A stretch of DNA of 64,000 nucleotides, from assembly GCA_021613535.1 (NCBI GenBank), contig CP075494.1:6386001-6450000 (forward strand). Direction: 5' to 3'. The notes under the pieces were generated by a model. The model was given only the letters and a program-made list of their open reading frames with translations, was not told the origin of the DNA and searched no databases. Shown here in pieces: positions 12,297-25,083 of this stretch (its first letter is position 1; each line of letters opens with the position of its first letter). The position numbers and the translations under genes are program-made. This DNA comes from Adineta vaga. Lineage: Eukaryota > Rotifera.

Positions 12297-14811
12297 ATCG
12301 ATAATCTAAAGTAATATGTAGTTAATGAATATAATGTCGATACTTTTTTCTAATGCTTTGTAAACCTCGAATAGTTTTTCTTTCTTCTTCCTTTTAACTT
12401 TCCTCGTTTTTTTTGTGAAACAAGAAATTCAACAATTGAAATGATCCTAATTATGTTTTCTTTTTTTTCACGATAGTAATGGAAACAGCCTGCCCGAAGC
12501 TATTTACATTCTTTTTTTTCTCTCGCTCTTTCTTTTAGAAACATGTATTGTATTGAATAGTAACAATTACATTTTGTTTTGTCGTGATCGAGTAAAGAAA
12601 GGTTACATCGATAGTTAGTAACATTGATGCATCCATGCATGTCTTGTCTGTTAGTTAAAATGCTAAACGATATGATAATTATTATCATCTTACAACTGAT
12701 GAAAAACGAGAAATAATAGAATGACAAGACTGTCATAGATGTTTTTCTATTAGAGATACATAGATATGTATTGTGTAGAGTAATGAGATGAAATATCTAT
12801 GGAAAAACAAAGATGAAAGCTAGTGTTTTGTAACGAATCGAATAGAATGGAACAAAATACATGATTTCGTTTTTCATTCGTATTTATTAGATTGAGAAGA
12901 TCTTTTTTCAAGATTTTGAAATAGGAATTTATCAGGAAAAATGTTCCTCTTTATAGAATTTCATATATCGGATTGTAAGAAAGCTCTAGACTTCCGATAA
13001 TTATTTCTATTCATTCTAATTTTACAAATAATTCCTCGACTTTCCTCTATAAATATATCTTCATGTTCTATCTGATTGATTGTATTTTTTTCTATCAAAA
13101 TTTTCAATCGAACTATTACAGACAATCTCATATACATACCGTGTATCTGATGTCAGGAAGCAGAAGATAAAAGTATGCATTCAAGATACGATAATTGAAA
13201 TGCCAGTGTCGAATATTTCTGGATCCTTTTCCAGATCAATGAAACAACAGATATTCATAGCCCGGAAAGAGAAACGTCCGTCCTGAATCCAATATCTTAT
13301 TACATATGTCGATGTGTTCGGTTTACCATATATATATATACCATCAAGGTTTTTTCAACAGTGTATTTTTCATTTTTGGAACTGAACAGAAAATATAATT
13401 GATTCGATGTATATGAAATTATGTATCATTTGTCAATTTTTATTATAAAGATAAAAGACAGATGATCATGTAGATCTCTTTTTTTTTCATATTGATCCAC
13501 TGAGTTTTACCAAAACTATCAATTCATATCTTACATTTAGAATTTATGAGAAAGAAAAAAAATCATCAATCGAACATTATTGTATCGTTATACCTTGAAA
13601 TGCCATGCCTGATGCATAGCGCAAGAGAAATATGTTCTCTTATTTCACATTGTTATATAATTCTCTAAAGACTATATACCAACTGAGTAATGTAAAGATT
13701 AGCGACGATGAAGAAAAACCTTTACTTTGATCATTAGAAGATGAAATATTTGACATGTATTGATCGTTCACAATTCATTCGACTAATAGAGAAGAAATGA
13801 ATCTTTTCTCTATAATGAGTCGATCACAACAAAGGCTGCGGGTAATAAAACATAATAGAAAATTATCGTATATTCAACTATGTTCGTCAGTGTTTGACCA
13901 AGCACAAACGAGAAACAACATGAAGTATGACTGTGATATCATCCGTCGTTAATTAACTTATGGAAATGCTATCGATTTAGAACACGACGATGACAACAGA
14001 AATGACATGCGCAACAAATCACTTTCTAATAGAAAAACACGTATAGAATCAATCAAGACAAATAAGCAACGAGAACAACATCTGTTTGACATTGAAAGGC
14101 AGAAAAAAAAGCGGAAAAACGAAGAAGAAGTTTATCAACAAAACAGTTATTGACAATATTTATTGTCAAAGAGGGAGAAAAACATCGAAGAAGAAACAAT
14201 TTTCTAAGAAAACATTGCACATCATTTGATCGTTGTCTGATAATTATAAGAATAATTAAGTAATGATAGAATTAGACAAGAACGTAGTGTTCGTTTTTAT
14301 CGAATAAGAACATGAATAATCATTATGGTGAATTTTGACAATATACAGAATTCTATCTGTATATTACAAATGTACAGATTAGCAGAAATAAAGAAGATGA
14401 ATAATGTTGAGCAAGACTGATATGACACATATAGATAGACATCTGGTACCCATAAATTGATACATATATGTATGTATATCCGTATGTAATCTTATATTCA
14501 CGTTAATATTCTTTTGAAAGTTATCGATGTTGTTTGATATCTGTTATTATATGGTAATGATCTTTATCAAGCATTCTTCTTCAAGTAAATCAATTGAGAA
14601 TTGAATATCAGAAATATAAGAAAGTTTGGTTTTTCTTCATACTGTTTTCTATAATATATCTGTCTCGTTTGTGTTTTTTTATTATTATCTTTTTCTTTCG
14701 TTCATGAAAGCTCATTATCATGCATACGCGTGACAAAAACGGAAGAACGAAAAAAAAAGAACAAAGAAATCAAAGACAAGACTGTACAAAATACAAAGTA
14801 CGGTCACTCAT
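12297..14811. other. Upstream region of the KChIP gene
   Basis: AT-rich with no recognisable gene. It lies between the 3' end of the innexin gene and the distal KChIP first exon, so it probably includes KChIP promoter sequence. Short TATATA and poly-A/T runs only. Confidence 0.5.
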
Positions 14812-16241
14812 TCACATATCATCTCGACTAGCACTGGCGTCAAACAGGCGTACACTAACCTGTCTACCACCAGTCGGACCTGATCTCGACGATGCTGGAA
14901 TTGCTGCTGATGATACAGCTGAACCAGCCGTCGAACCACCTCCGACACCCCCACTACCTACACGTTTATAAAACTGCCATAACTGTTGAATTAATTCAGT
15001 AACTACTAAATCACTTGAATTATACGAAAGAAGTCTTAGAATAAGAACACCATCATGTTGTAAATAACGATGAATAAATTCTTTTGCTGGCATTCGTCGA
15101 AGATGGGTGTCACTTTGCATTAATTCAAGACGTTTCTTGATATAGGCATAGCGTACACGACCAAATGAACGAACAAACCATGCTAATAAATCATACGTAT
15201 TACATACAGTTAAGAAAGCAAGCCAAAACCATATGAATAGAAAAGCTTTTTCATTAAATAGATTGATTGGTAGAACACACTACAAATACAAATATAAATG
15301 TCAAAGAAAAGAATAGACATATCAAAAATTCTTACCTGTACGGTATGAACATGGACATTTTGGATATTTCGAACAGCAAATTCACACATCGTCACACGTG
15401 GAAAATAGATTGATTCAGCAAGTTCTTCTCCATTTAGAATTTTTCGAATTAAATCAACACCATACGATGCAAAATTGTGACCCAAAAAGATATTTAACAA
15501 AAATAATTGTCCAACAGAATTGACAATGAAGAGAAGTTTGGTGACAAAAAAAAGTATCAACAAATAGGATCCCATCCGACGGCCGGGTACACAAAGCATA
15601 AAGGCAAGAAAACGACGAATAAAATCAAATCGTTTTGGCTTTCGTTTACGCATGTAAACATATTGATCAATTGAACGAGTTAAGTAAGTCATTATCTTAT
15701 TTCGATCTTCAAATCGATCAGCTGTTTGATAATTTAATGCTGCATCGACTAAATTAACTATATTAATACCTGATTTAGCTGATAAAGAACGCCACAACAT
15801 TCGTGGCATATAGAATAGAACAGCTTGAAAAAGTAAAATGAATGGAGTCCACTGGTAATACTATAGTGGCAAAAAGAAAAGGAAGCAGTATTTCCTCATT
15901 AGACAAATGAACAATGACTTATGTATTAGAATGCTTACCTTAACAACACGAGTTTTCTTCTTATTTTCGTCTAAAGGTAATGTTTCAGCTGTTGCAACAT
16001 AGTATGTATTCGAAACCCAACAAATATTATTGGAATAGACTTCATATGAACGTGTAAAATGTCCGGGTACCCAACACGCAATATGATCGGATGAGAATTG
16101 TTTATTGGAAACGATAATCGAAAAAATGACGAGGATAATAACTGTATATTTATAGTTTAAACGATCGACTGTACATGTATCACTTCGATGTGATCCAAGA
16201 ACAGAAAAAGGCAAACGTGATACAGTAGCAAATAAGTCCAT
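14812..16241 (-). CDS. Innexin gap-junction protein
   Basis: Three exons (16241-15939, 15860-15336, 15279-14812), both introns phase 0, giving 431 residues, a usual innexin length. TM1 is near residues 31-46. The first extracellular loop has ACWVPGHFTRSYEVY...NNICWVSNTYY with Cys56 and Cys74. The start of exon 2 is the innexin signature YYQWTPFILLFQAVLFYMPR, opening TM2. The second loop carries MCEFAVRNIQNVHVHTVQCV with its two Cys, followed by LPINLFNEKAFLFIWFW for TM4. The C-terminal tail is Gly/Ser/Ala-rich (KRVGSGGVGGGSTAGS). Innexins form gap junctions and pannexin-like hemichannels in protostomes. Family assignment is firm; which paralogue it is cannot be told. Confidence 0.95.
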
Positions 16242-19200
16242 GATCGTTTTCTTTGCTTATTAACCTAATTAAATAATGACAACGATTGGATGCCATCTGT
16301 AGTCGACATGAACATAACATTAGTATCAAGAAGAAAACCACCAAGATAAGCAATTTGAATAGAATTTCAAAATAATGAAAATTTAATGATCGTTGGTCAT
16401 ATTGATTAGCTTTCTATAGACAAATATCTAAATAGAAAGAAAACAACGAACTGATAAACAAATAACATCCGAATACCAATTGAAGCAAATGATTATCTTG
16501 GACAATCTATTACTTTAGCAAGAAAAAGAAAAGATAGTTACGGGGTATGACTTGTCTTCTTTCTTCGCTCTTCTATCGTTTTTCTTCCTCTCTATCTCCT
16601 TATTCCTCTTCTTCTTCTTTTTTCATCTAACTCTCTTCTCTTCATTATCTCTCGTTTGTATACAACAAAAAGCTCTTCTCTTGTCATATTCAAATCCCTA
16701 TTTGATGTTCTCTCAACCGACGGTAAAGAAAAATTTTATGATAATAATGACACGGTGGTTACATTGCAGTGATTTCCGGTTCTTGAAGCGGATGATCGAA
16801 CATAGCACGTAGTCGTTCTCCCTTGTCTCAACGAGATTGACGGTTGTATTTGCAAGCACAGAGTGGAAACTGATGATCAAATAATTGGTTCCAGCTGTAT
16901 ATGAAACAAAAAAAAACGAGAAAGAAAGCATTCGTTTTTGTCTCATCAAGCACATAATATTTGATCGATATTACTAAATAGGAAAAAAAAACGGGGAACA
17001 TGAGATCTTGCAGATAGTATTTTTCTTCTCTTTGTCTATATGATGATGTAGACAACATGTTATTTGATGAGATACACAATAAGAGAGTTCTCCAAATAAT
17101 GATACTTAATAGGTTCCGCTTCTCTGTTTTTTCTCTCGCTTGTTTTCTATGCCTTATTCGTTTACTTGACAAGAAAGAAAAAAAAAATCATTTGTCATCA
17201 TCATAATTGTTTCGAACATCAATCGATACAAAAGCCTGATGGTTTGCTTCTCTTATGTATTACCTGCGAGACAAAATCAACGAATTTCTTATCATTATTT
17301 GCTCTCCTGCTTTCACATTAGAAATCCCTTTGGACGAGTGCTTAGTTCCGGTCTCTCGACTTGATTATCAAAATATTATCCTGTGGATGAATGTATGAGT
17401 GTATGTGTAGCTGTACGTCATCGTTACTGTTATCGATAAAAACGGAAAGCGGATTTTTCCCCGCGAGCAAAAGAATTAAAATGATTTTGAATCGCCAGAC
17501 TACGCAGACAACGCAAGTTTCTGTATGATGGTACGCATCGATTGTGGTTTTTCTTCTTTATATCTACGACAATAATGTTGACGAACGGAAAAGAACGATT
17601 AACGGCTATTGAGAAAAGATACAGTAGACGAGGAAGATGATGATGATGACAATGGCAATAACGACGGAAACAACGACAGAGAATAAGATCAAGGTCTTTG
17701 AAGAATAGTTGTTGATTAGGCATGTGACTTTAGTAATTAAACAATGAAAATAATAAATCATATTTACCTTTTGATTTTACATCATTATCAGTGAGAATTA
17801 TCTGCCGATTTCATCATGAGTCCTGTTTTGTAAGATGATGTCGATACTTTTCTAAAAATTACGGTTGTATAGTTATCTGACGATGATCTAAAATGACAAT
17901 AATGATGAACTTAAGTCATGAATTAGATTAAAAGAAACAGAAATGAATGAAACTCGATCTTAGTTGAACAGCCTGTTTTATCGTATTAAGACAAACAAAT
18001 CAATGAATCTCTGACAAATAATAGTTCAAATGCAACATGATTGTTTTCATATGTGATAAATAACGGATGGAACAAGTCAATGCTGTTTGGTTAATAAGAT
18101 CATTTAGAGACTAAAAAATCTTTCTCAACTCAATGAATTTTCTTTGATGATGTAACAATCTCTCTCTCTCTCCCTTCCTCAATCGCAACTGCGCTTTCTT
18201 CTATAATAATAAAGTACAGGATTAATGAACAATGATAATGGAAAAGTAGTGAGTTAGATTTCAATACTATATTGTTCAAACCAGTAATTTAAATATCAGA
18301 GATATTTTCCGCCTAACATCGAACAATGTTACAACAATCATGAAAAAAGGAACGGCAAGACATGAGATTGACGTGAATCTCATTGACTGTTTTGATGTTC
18401 ATGAATAACAACTAAAAATCGAACATTTTCTCTTTTTCACTCGCTCAAGTGGTTTGTCTATGAATTGCTGATGCACGCACGGAGAAAATAGATTGATATA
18501 TATTTTTTTAAAGGCTGTTATGATTACTACATACATAGACACACTCTATCATCTTCCTGTAGTTGAATGCACATGAACGAGAGTAGGGATTGTTGTTCTA
18601 GTAGACGAAAAAGAAAAGTAATCTCTCTCATTCTTTCTTTTCATAAAGATTCCTCTTTTTTTTCTTCTTCGTCTTCTTTCTCAATCTCTGAGAAAAGTAA
18701 AACAGGAAGAGAGCGTTCCGTTGTCATTTCTCTACATGTCATTTGAATTAGATACTTGCAGTTTGCGTGATGTCATTGTGATTGTATATGTGAGAAAAAC
18801 CTTTGCTATGCATAGCATCATCGAAGCAAGTGCTCGATCATCGCACCAACAAGAACGAGAGAGGAAGACACGCGCATTGGTGCTCAAATAGATCCGCCTC
18901 TTACTGAGAAACGAGAGAGAGAGAGAAGAGCGAAACATCGAACGAGAACAGATAACAACTATGGGAGAGCGTTTCATGTTGATTGTATTATTCGCACCAT
19001 CAACATAATCGAATTGTGGTGACTCTTCAAGAATAGTAGCAAGAATTTCACATTATTAAATGACGACAAGCATCTACAATACATTATATATAACGAAATC
19101 CATCGAGATTTGTTATAGTCATGCATGTGTATGTTTTTTTATAGATAGAGAGGGGAAGAGAAAAACCGCAACAAACAATCATCATCACCGAATCACTAAA

Positions 19201-22200
19201 GGAAAAAGAGAACGAAGAAAACCCAGTGAACAGGGTAGAACGAGAAGAGAAAAAAATCTGATTTATCTGATTATTCACACACACATATATATATATATAT
19301 ATATACAGACAAGCACTGAGATCGGAGTTCTATCTCGAGAGCATGATCAAACCTAGCAACAAAAGGGTGACAAGAGAAAAAAACGATATGATCAAATACA
19401 GTGAAGCATGAGAAGTTCAAGAGCATCGAATATACACAATAAGAGATTGTTTATTTTTTACAGAAAAGTAAAAACTGACATTCTCTAATGATGACAGTAA
19501 GAGTACCTTTTACTGAAACGACCAATTTAACAAAAGAAAAAGATAAAAATGACTCGTTCTCTACGAATGATGATTGACATTTTGTAATAAACTCAAGCAA
19601 AGAGGATGATAAAAGAAGTAAAAAAGTGCAATGATACTCAACAGTTCCAGATGAACCACACTATGATTATTAAGACAAACGGACGATAAATGTCGAGTTA
19701 TTTTGACTCAGCATGCTTAGAGGATATCATCTCTCGTTTATGCTTATCAATGCCAGATGTCGCTATATTTGAAAACTCTCATCAACAAGACGAGTTATCT
19801 ATCAAATGAAGCACAACTTTTGATTGTAATGCTAGAAAATCTAGAGCAAGACAGAGGGAGAGAGAGAGAGAGAAAATTTGTCTGTGTATGCATGTCATTT
19901 TGCGTGACTGAGATAAACAAATATTGTTACTATTATATTAACTAATTTAGTTCGAGTATGGCAACTTAATCACTATATTGAATCATTCTCTTCGATTATA
20001 ACGCGAACACTAAATAATCCATCATAGGTACATCTAATTCTTTGACTAAATTCATTCGTGTCATGTTTGTATAGAATATTCATTACATTGAATAGATTAG
20101 AAAAGTGCATATTCATCGTAAAAAAGAGAAGATTATTTCACGAACCTTAGTTACAATATCGAGGGAAATAGTTGTTCATCATCGATTAAAATTGATAGAG
20201 AAAGTAGAAAAAAAAATCTGAATTGAAGAAAATCAAATATTTGTTGGGAACAAATACGGACGCAGATGGAGAGAAAGAGAAGGGAATCTCTTTTTTTTCT
20301 ACTGATTTATCATGCGCATTTACTAGAATATATAGGGTATTGATGCCGGTAAGCAAATTGCCATCAAGCGAACATCATTGACCAGCGTCTTGTGCAAACA
20401 TATGTTAGAGTCAAAAAATGACAGTTAAAGCATGCGGTAGGGTGGAATTGACATATGAATTTGCTGTCTTTATCGCCTCACTACCAATATGACAGATAAT
20501 GATTGTTTATACATACATAGATCTTTATAGTATGGAAGTAAAATTGGATTTTTCTTTTCTTTCTTTCAATTTGATTTGATTTTAAGTGATATTCAATCGA
20601 TTGGTAAAGAAAAAGAAAGAATTTCTCTTTTGAATAATTTTCCTCTTTTTCTTCTACTTCTTCGTCATCTTATTGCTGGTGATTAGATCTCAATGACAGG
20701 AAATGACGAGTTCCGTCTTTGCTTGTGCGTCTCTACTTTCTTGTTAGACACTCACAATCATGGATGCATGCTAGGCAAAAGTCGATTATGAATCACAAAT
20801 AAGCTCAAGTGATCATCACGACAAGAGAAAGAGAGAGAGAGTAGAAAAGAGGGAAAGAAATGAGTATGCAAGTTAGTGAAGAACCGACCTGACTGAGTAA
20901 ATGACAAATATAGAAGATTTGTCTCTTAAGTAGAAAATACGCACCGTAATAATTGTGAATATAATAAGTGTATAGATTTCTGATTGCAATTACAATGAAA
21001 TAAGATTGTAGGGAAAAGGAAAAAAACGCAAAAAGAAAGAAACAGATAAGAAAGAGAAGGAGGAGATCGTCGGTAGAAAGATCATGATGATCAGAAATCA
21101 TTTTTCTCATCTCTTCTTGCCAAAGTTCATCGTTGTATTAACCACGTTCATTCAGTTCTACATGAAGCTCATAGAAAGAGAAATAATGGTAGATAGGGAG
21201 ATGACAAGGTGTTTTCTTTCGATCCTTACATACGTACATTCTAACGTTGCTGTCCGTTCGAGGATATGCATATCAAACACAACAAACAGTAATTCAGTCT
21301 ATATATGTATATATAAACAGAAAAGAAAACTATAGTATGACGTGTGAATGGCAGCATCACTATTACTCTTTACTCTCGCTTTCTTTCATCATGTAAAACA
21401 ATCCAGCTTCGACTAATATGAACAAGAGATAACTAAAACAACTGGAATTACTATTACGTCGTCTGATTATCGTGATTTTGTCATCATCTATACATACATT
21501 GAATCATTTACAATGTGTGCACACTACTCACTTGATATGCATACAAAAAAAGCAAGAGAAAGTGTTAGAGTGAAACAAAGTAGAAGAGTTATTGTCCCTC
21601 TCTCTCTCCCTCTCATTTTTATCGTTGTCCCGGTATCTACTTAAAGCAAGCAGCGATCCTTCTTTTTTCCTGCTTCTTCTCTTCAAAATGCATTCTCATC
21701 ACTGTTGCTTTGGGCTAGTATTTTGTGTCTAACGTGTTAGTATATAGCACAACTAATCGAAAGGCATTAATAAAAGACGAGAGAAAGAAGAAGAAGAAGA
21801 AGAAGTGTCGTCATTGTAGAAATATAGAAGAACAAAATCGAAATGAATCGATTAAGCAATCTAAGAAAAAGAAAAGGAGAATCTTCTTGCTTGACGTTCT
21901 CGTATGTAAATAGAAATCAGTAGCAATGATTGATTCTCAAAAAAAAAAAAAAGAAAAAACGGAAAGAAAAAGGCAAGCAACACATCATAAAGAGAGAAAA
22001 GAACGAAGGCTCAATATAAATTCTGTATATAGTCTGCATATTTGATTGAACTGAATTGCTTTTCAAATCGTTTCTTATTCTTTCGGATAGTTTATTGAAA
22101 TGATCAATACACATAAAAGTAATTGATGATAATACAGTATTAAAACACGCTACAACTGGGAATTCAATTTGAAAATAGACGAAATAAGAAAAACACAATG
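16242..22200. other. Six-kilobase stretch with no recognised gene
   Basis: It lies between the AGBL4-like and innexin genes, both on the minus strand. It is rich in pyrimidine runs, AG/GA tracts and short AT repeats. Reading frames of 60-115 codons on both strands are low-complexity (Ser/Leu/Phe or Arg/Lys/Glu) without introns matching the local gene style. No tRNA-like structure was noticed. It may be innexin regulatory DNA or contain an unrecognised non-coding gene. Confidence 0.5.
19276..19306. repeat. CA/TA microsatellite
   Basis: A short (CA)n run leads directly into (TA)n within the gene-free stretch. Confidence 0.85.
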
Positions 22201-24735
22201 TTATTCAAGTTCATTATCATCATTATTATCATTATTATTGCGTGTTTGTGGATAGATAAATTCTCCCATACATAAATTAAATGTTTCACCATTAAGAAAT
22301 CTAAAAAACATGAAATATTGTTAGTTCTCTAGACAATTAATTGAATCTCATACGCCTCATCTTGATTGACAATTGGCATGTTAGTAGATTGTCGTGTAAG
22401 ACGAGATTTAATTCGATCTTCTTTCAATCTTGGCATGATACTACAACTGGGTGACCATGAAACATAATTAATACTCTTATAATAGTCCAGAAATGTTCGA
22501 GCTAAATTTCTTCCTAATTGTTGATCTGGAAGAAAAAAGGAAAAGAAAAAAAAAGATTAAATCTCATTTTGTATTGTCACATATCTTCTTTGTTGAGAAA
22601 GAGAAGAAGAAGAAGTATCGAACGTAAATTCAATTAACTATTGAAAACTTTCTTTTTCCTCTTTTGAAAAAAGCAATAAAGCATATATAATATAATATCT
22701 TTTTCTTCTCAAAGCTTTTATGAGTTCTTTTCAAGTATCAATAAAGAAAATATTTTTCTTACATAATTCTTCCGTATAAGGTATTGCTTGTGAATTGCTC
22801 GATGTTTGGTAGGAAAAAAAAGAAACTTCTAATGTATAACAATGTGTACTTTCTTGTAAACAACCACCAAGTGTTCTAAATAAAGATTTGCAATAGAACA
22901 AAACATAGTTGTTTAGAATACGCATATTTACCGTCGACCTGTTCCAGCTTTGAATGCATCACGATTAAATGTCGTATTATTGATGGAAAAATCTTCCGCA
23001 TTCCGAGAAAATAATCGAGGAAAGATCCCATGTTTTTCAAAACGATTCGTATCTTCATAAACATTTCCATACATAAAACCATTCATCATTGTTGAATGTG
23101 CATGTATATCAATGAAGAAATCTAATTCGAAATCCTAGACAAATAAGAAACAAAATCGGTTAAGTTTTTCAATCATGAAAAATCGCTTACGGCATCTTCG
23201 TTTAAATTCATTATGTGAGTTTTAATACCATAGATTTCAGGATGTGCCCAATGGGATGGTTCATTCCAAACTCGATTAAGATCAAAACCAAGTAGTGAAC
23301 ATCTATGAGAAAGCAATCAATTAACAGATAAAATATCATGTTGATCTACATTTTAAAAGCTTTAAGATAGATTTTTTTGCAATATTCGGACGTCGAACGG
23401 AACTTCAATCTTTTACATTCATCATCGATAAATATAATTAATCAATTATTAATAAATTTTCTACTCATAAAACTCAGAATAAATCTTAAGTGCATGAAAA
23501 ATGAATCCGACTATATGTCAATAATTTTCTCCTCGGAAATGAATCAATAACGAACCTTTGATTTCCAAGAAAAACACCATCTGGATTAAGCATAGGTACA
23601 ATATAGAATACAATATTATCTCGTAATAATCTTGCAATAGGATGATCACTGATTATAAAATCAATAAAACCTTGACAAACATAGGATGATGGTGTTTCAC
23701 CTGGATGTACACGAGCTGTAACAATAACAGCTTTCTTTCGTTTTCCTTTTACCAATAACGATGGATTTGCTACTGTAAGAAGATCGAGTCGACGTTTTTG
23801 CTAAGTAAATAATAAAAACAAAACAAAATGAAATAATATTGTACATGAAGAGAATAGTTTACCACGCTATAAACTAATGGTCGCCGTTGAATATAATCTA
23901 ATTGACGTTGTTCAATATTTTCAAGATAGTTTTGAAGTTTTGTGTATGTATATGGAAAAGAATAAGCAAATTGATAAACATCATCTTCACGATCAAAACA
24001 GAACGTAAATGACATCACGTAATTTTTTCGATGATCAGGACAACGATAATAGAATACATTGCGCGTTGGTAAACGTTGCCTATAAGAATAATTGGACTAT
24101 ATGATATTCTTCAAATACAACGAACTTACCATCGTTTACGACTCGTCGATTTCACTAATGGTGTCATACCATCACGATATAAAGATTTCGCTTTGGAGAA
24201 ATTCACAATATGAAAAATGACTCTCTAAAAACATGTAAACAAATTTTTACAGACAAAAAGAAGATGAAGTAATGAAAGAGGGTTTCTCAGTTGTAGATAC
24301 AAACCTGATCAGCTTTTACATTTTCAACAGTAAATAAAAACCAACAACGAAATCTTGGACAACATGTATCCGGTCGAATGAAGAGATCATATTCATTATC
24401 ATTAACATAATCAACTCGACCGAGATTACCTTTAGTTTTAGGAAAAGAACAGAAAACAAATCAATTCATCATTTAACAATACTAGAACATACCACATTCA
24501 AAAGAAGCATCAAAAATCAAATGTCCTTTCTTTGGCTTTCCTTCGTAATTCGGTGGAATAATCGCAATACGTTGTACATTTCCAATTAAATGATCATTAT
24601 TTGCATCAGATTCACTATCTAATAGATAATCGCTAAAACTTTGTTTACTTCCTTATTCTTTCATTTACCAGAATTGTTATTGTCACGTTTTTGTGTTGGT
24701 GATAGATTTGTTTTTCCATTCGTTTCCGTCGACAT
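22201..24735 (-). CDS. AGBL4: Cytosolic carboxypeptidase, AGBL4/CCP6 type
   Basis: Eleven exons, in minus order: 24735-24669, 24618-24493, 24429-24305, 24224-24130, 24079-23863, 23800-23556, 23302-23191, 23134-22932, 22875-22763, 22525-22354, 22300-22201. They give 524 residues. An N-terminal beta-sandwich domain specific to cytosolic carboxypeptidases (FDASFECGNLGRVDYV, DLFIRPDTC) precedes the M14 catalytic domain. Zinc ligands are His242 and Glu245 (ARVHPGETPSS) and His340 (DIHAHSTMMNGFMYGN). The likely catalytic Glu is Glu413 (HCYTLEVSFFSYQ). LGFDLNR carries the conserved Asn-Arg of the family. The wording of HPGETPSSYVCQGFIDF and MLNPDGVFLGN is closest to CCP6 and CCP5, enzymes that remove polyglutamate side chains from tubulin. 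The C-terminus is an Asn/Asp-rich tail. Start is the first ATG, 67 bases before the first donor. Confidence 0.9.
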
Positions 24736-25083
24736 CTTATCTTCAAAACAAAACTTTTCGGTCGATTTATTTTTAATCACCTGCCAAAAATGTTTGTTTT
24801 TCTCTATTCCAATTTTATCGATGCATTTGAGAAGCCATTGAATAGTCTTTTTCGACGTTGTTGCTAAGCAACTTAAACATGTCTTCTTACACTACCATCT
24901 ATCTAATTTTGAATTCATAAGAAAACTTTATTTCCAGATTAGTTTTTTTTACATTTAAATATAAATAAAATCATAAAAAATAAAATTCTTTTATATTGAT
25001 TCTAAATCCATGAAAACACTTCCTCATATATTCTTTGATTATGCAAGCTATCAGTTTGATCACAAGTTCGCTGACATAAGAAG
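24736..25083. promoter_or_regulatory. Shared divergent promoter region
   Basis: Only 348 bases separate the start codons of the minus-strand carboxypeptidase and the plus-strand aminopeptidase, so both promoters must lie here. The sequence is AT-rich; I see no clear TATA box assignment for either gene. Confidence 0.6.

Noticed and set aside
16552-17172. Hydrophobic frames upstream of the innexin
   Set aside because: Pyrimidine-tract artefacts (Leu/Phe/Ser runs); no homology and no conserved start or splice pattern.
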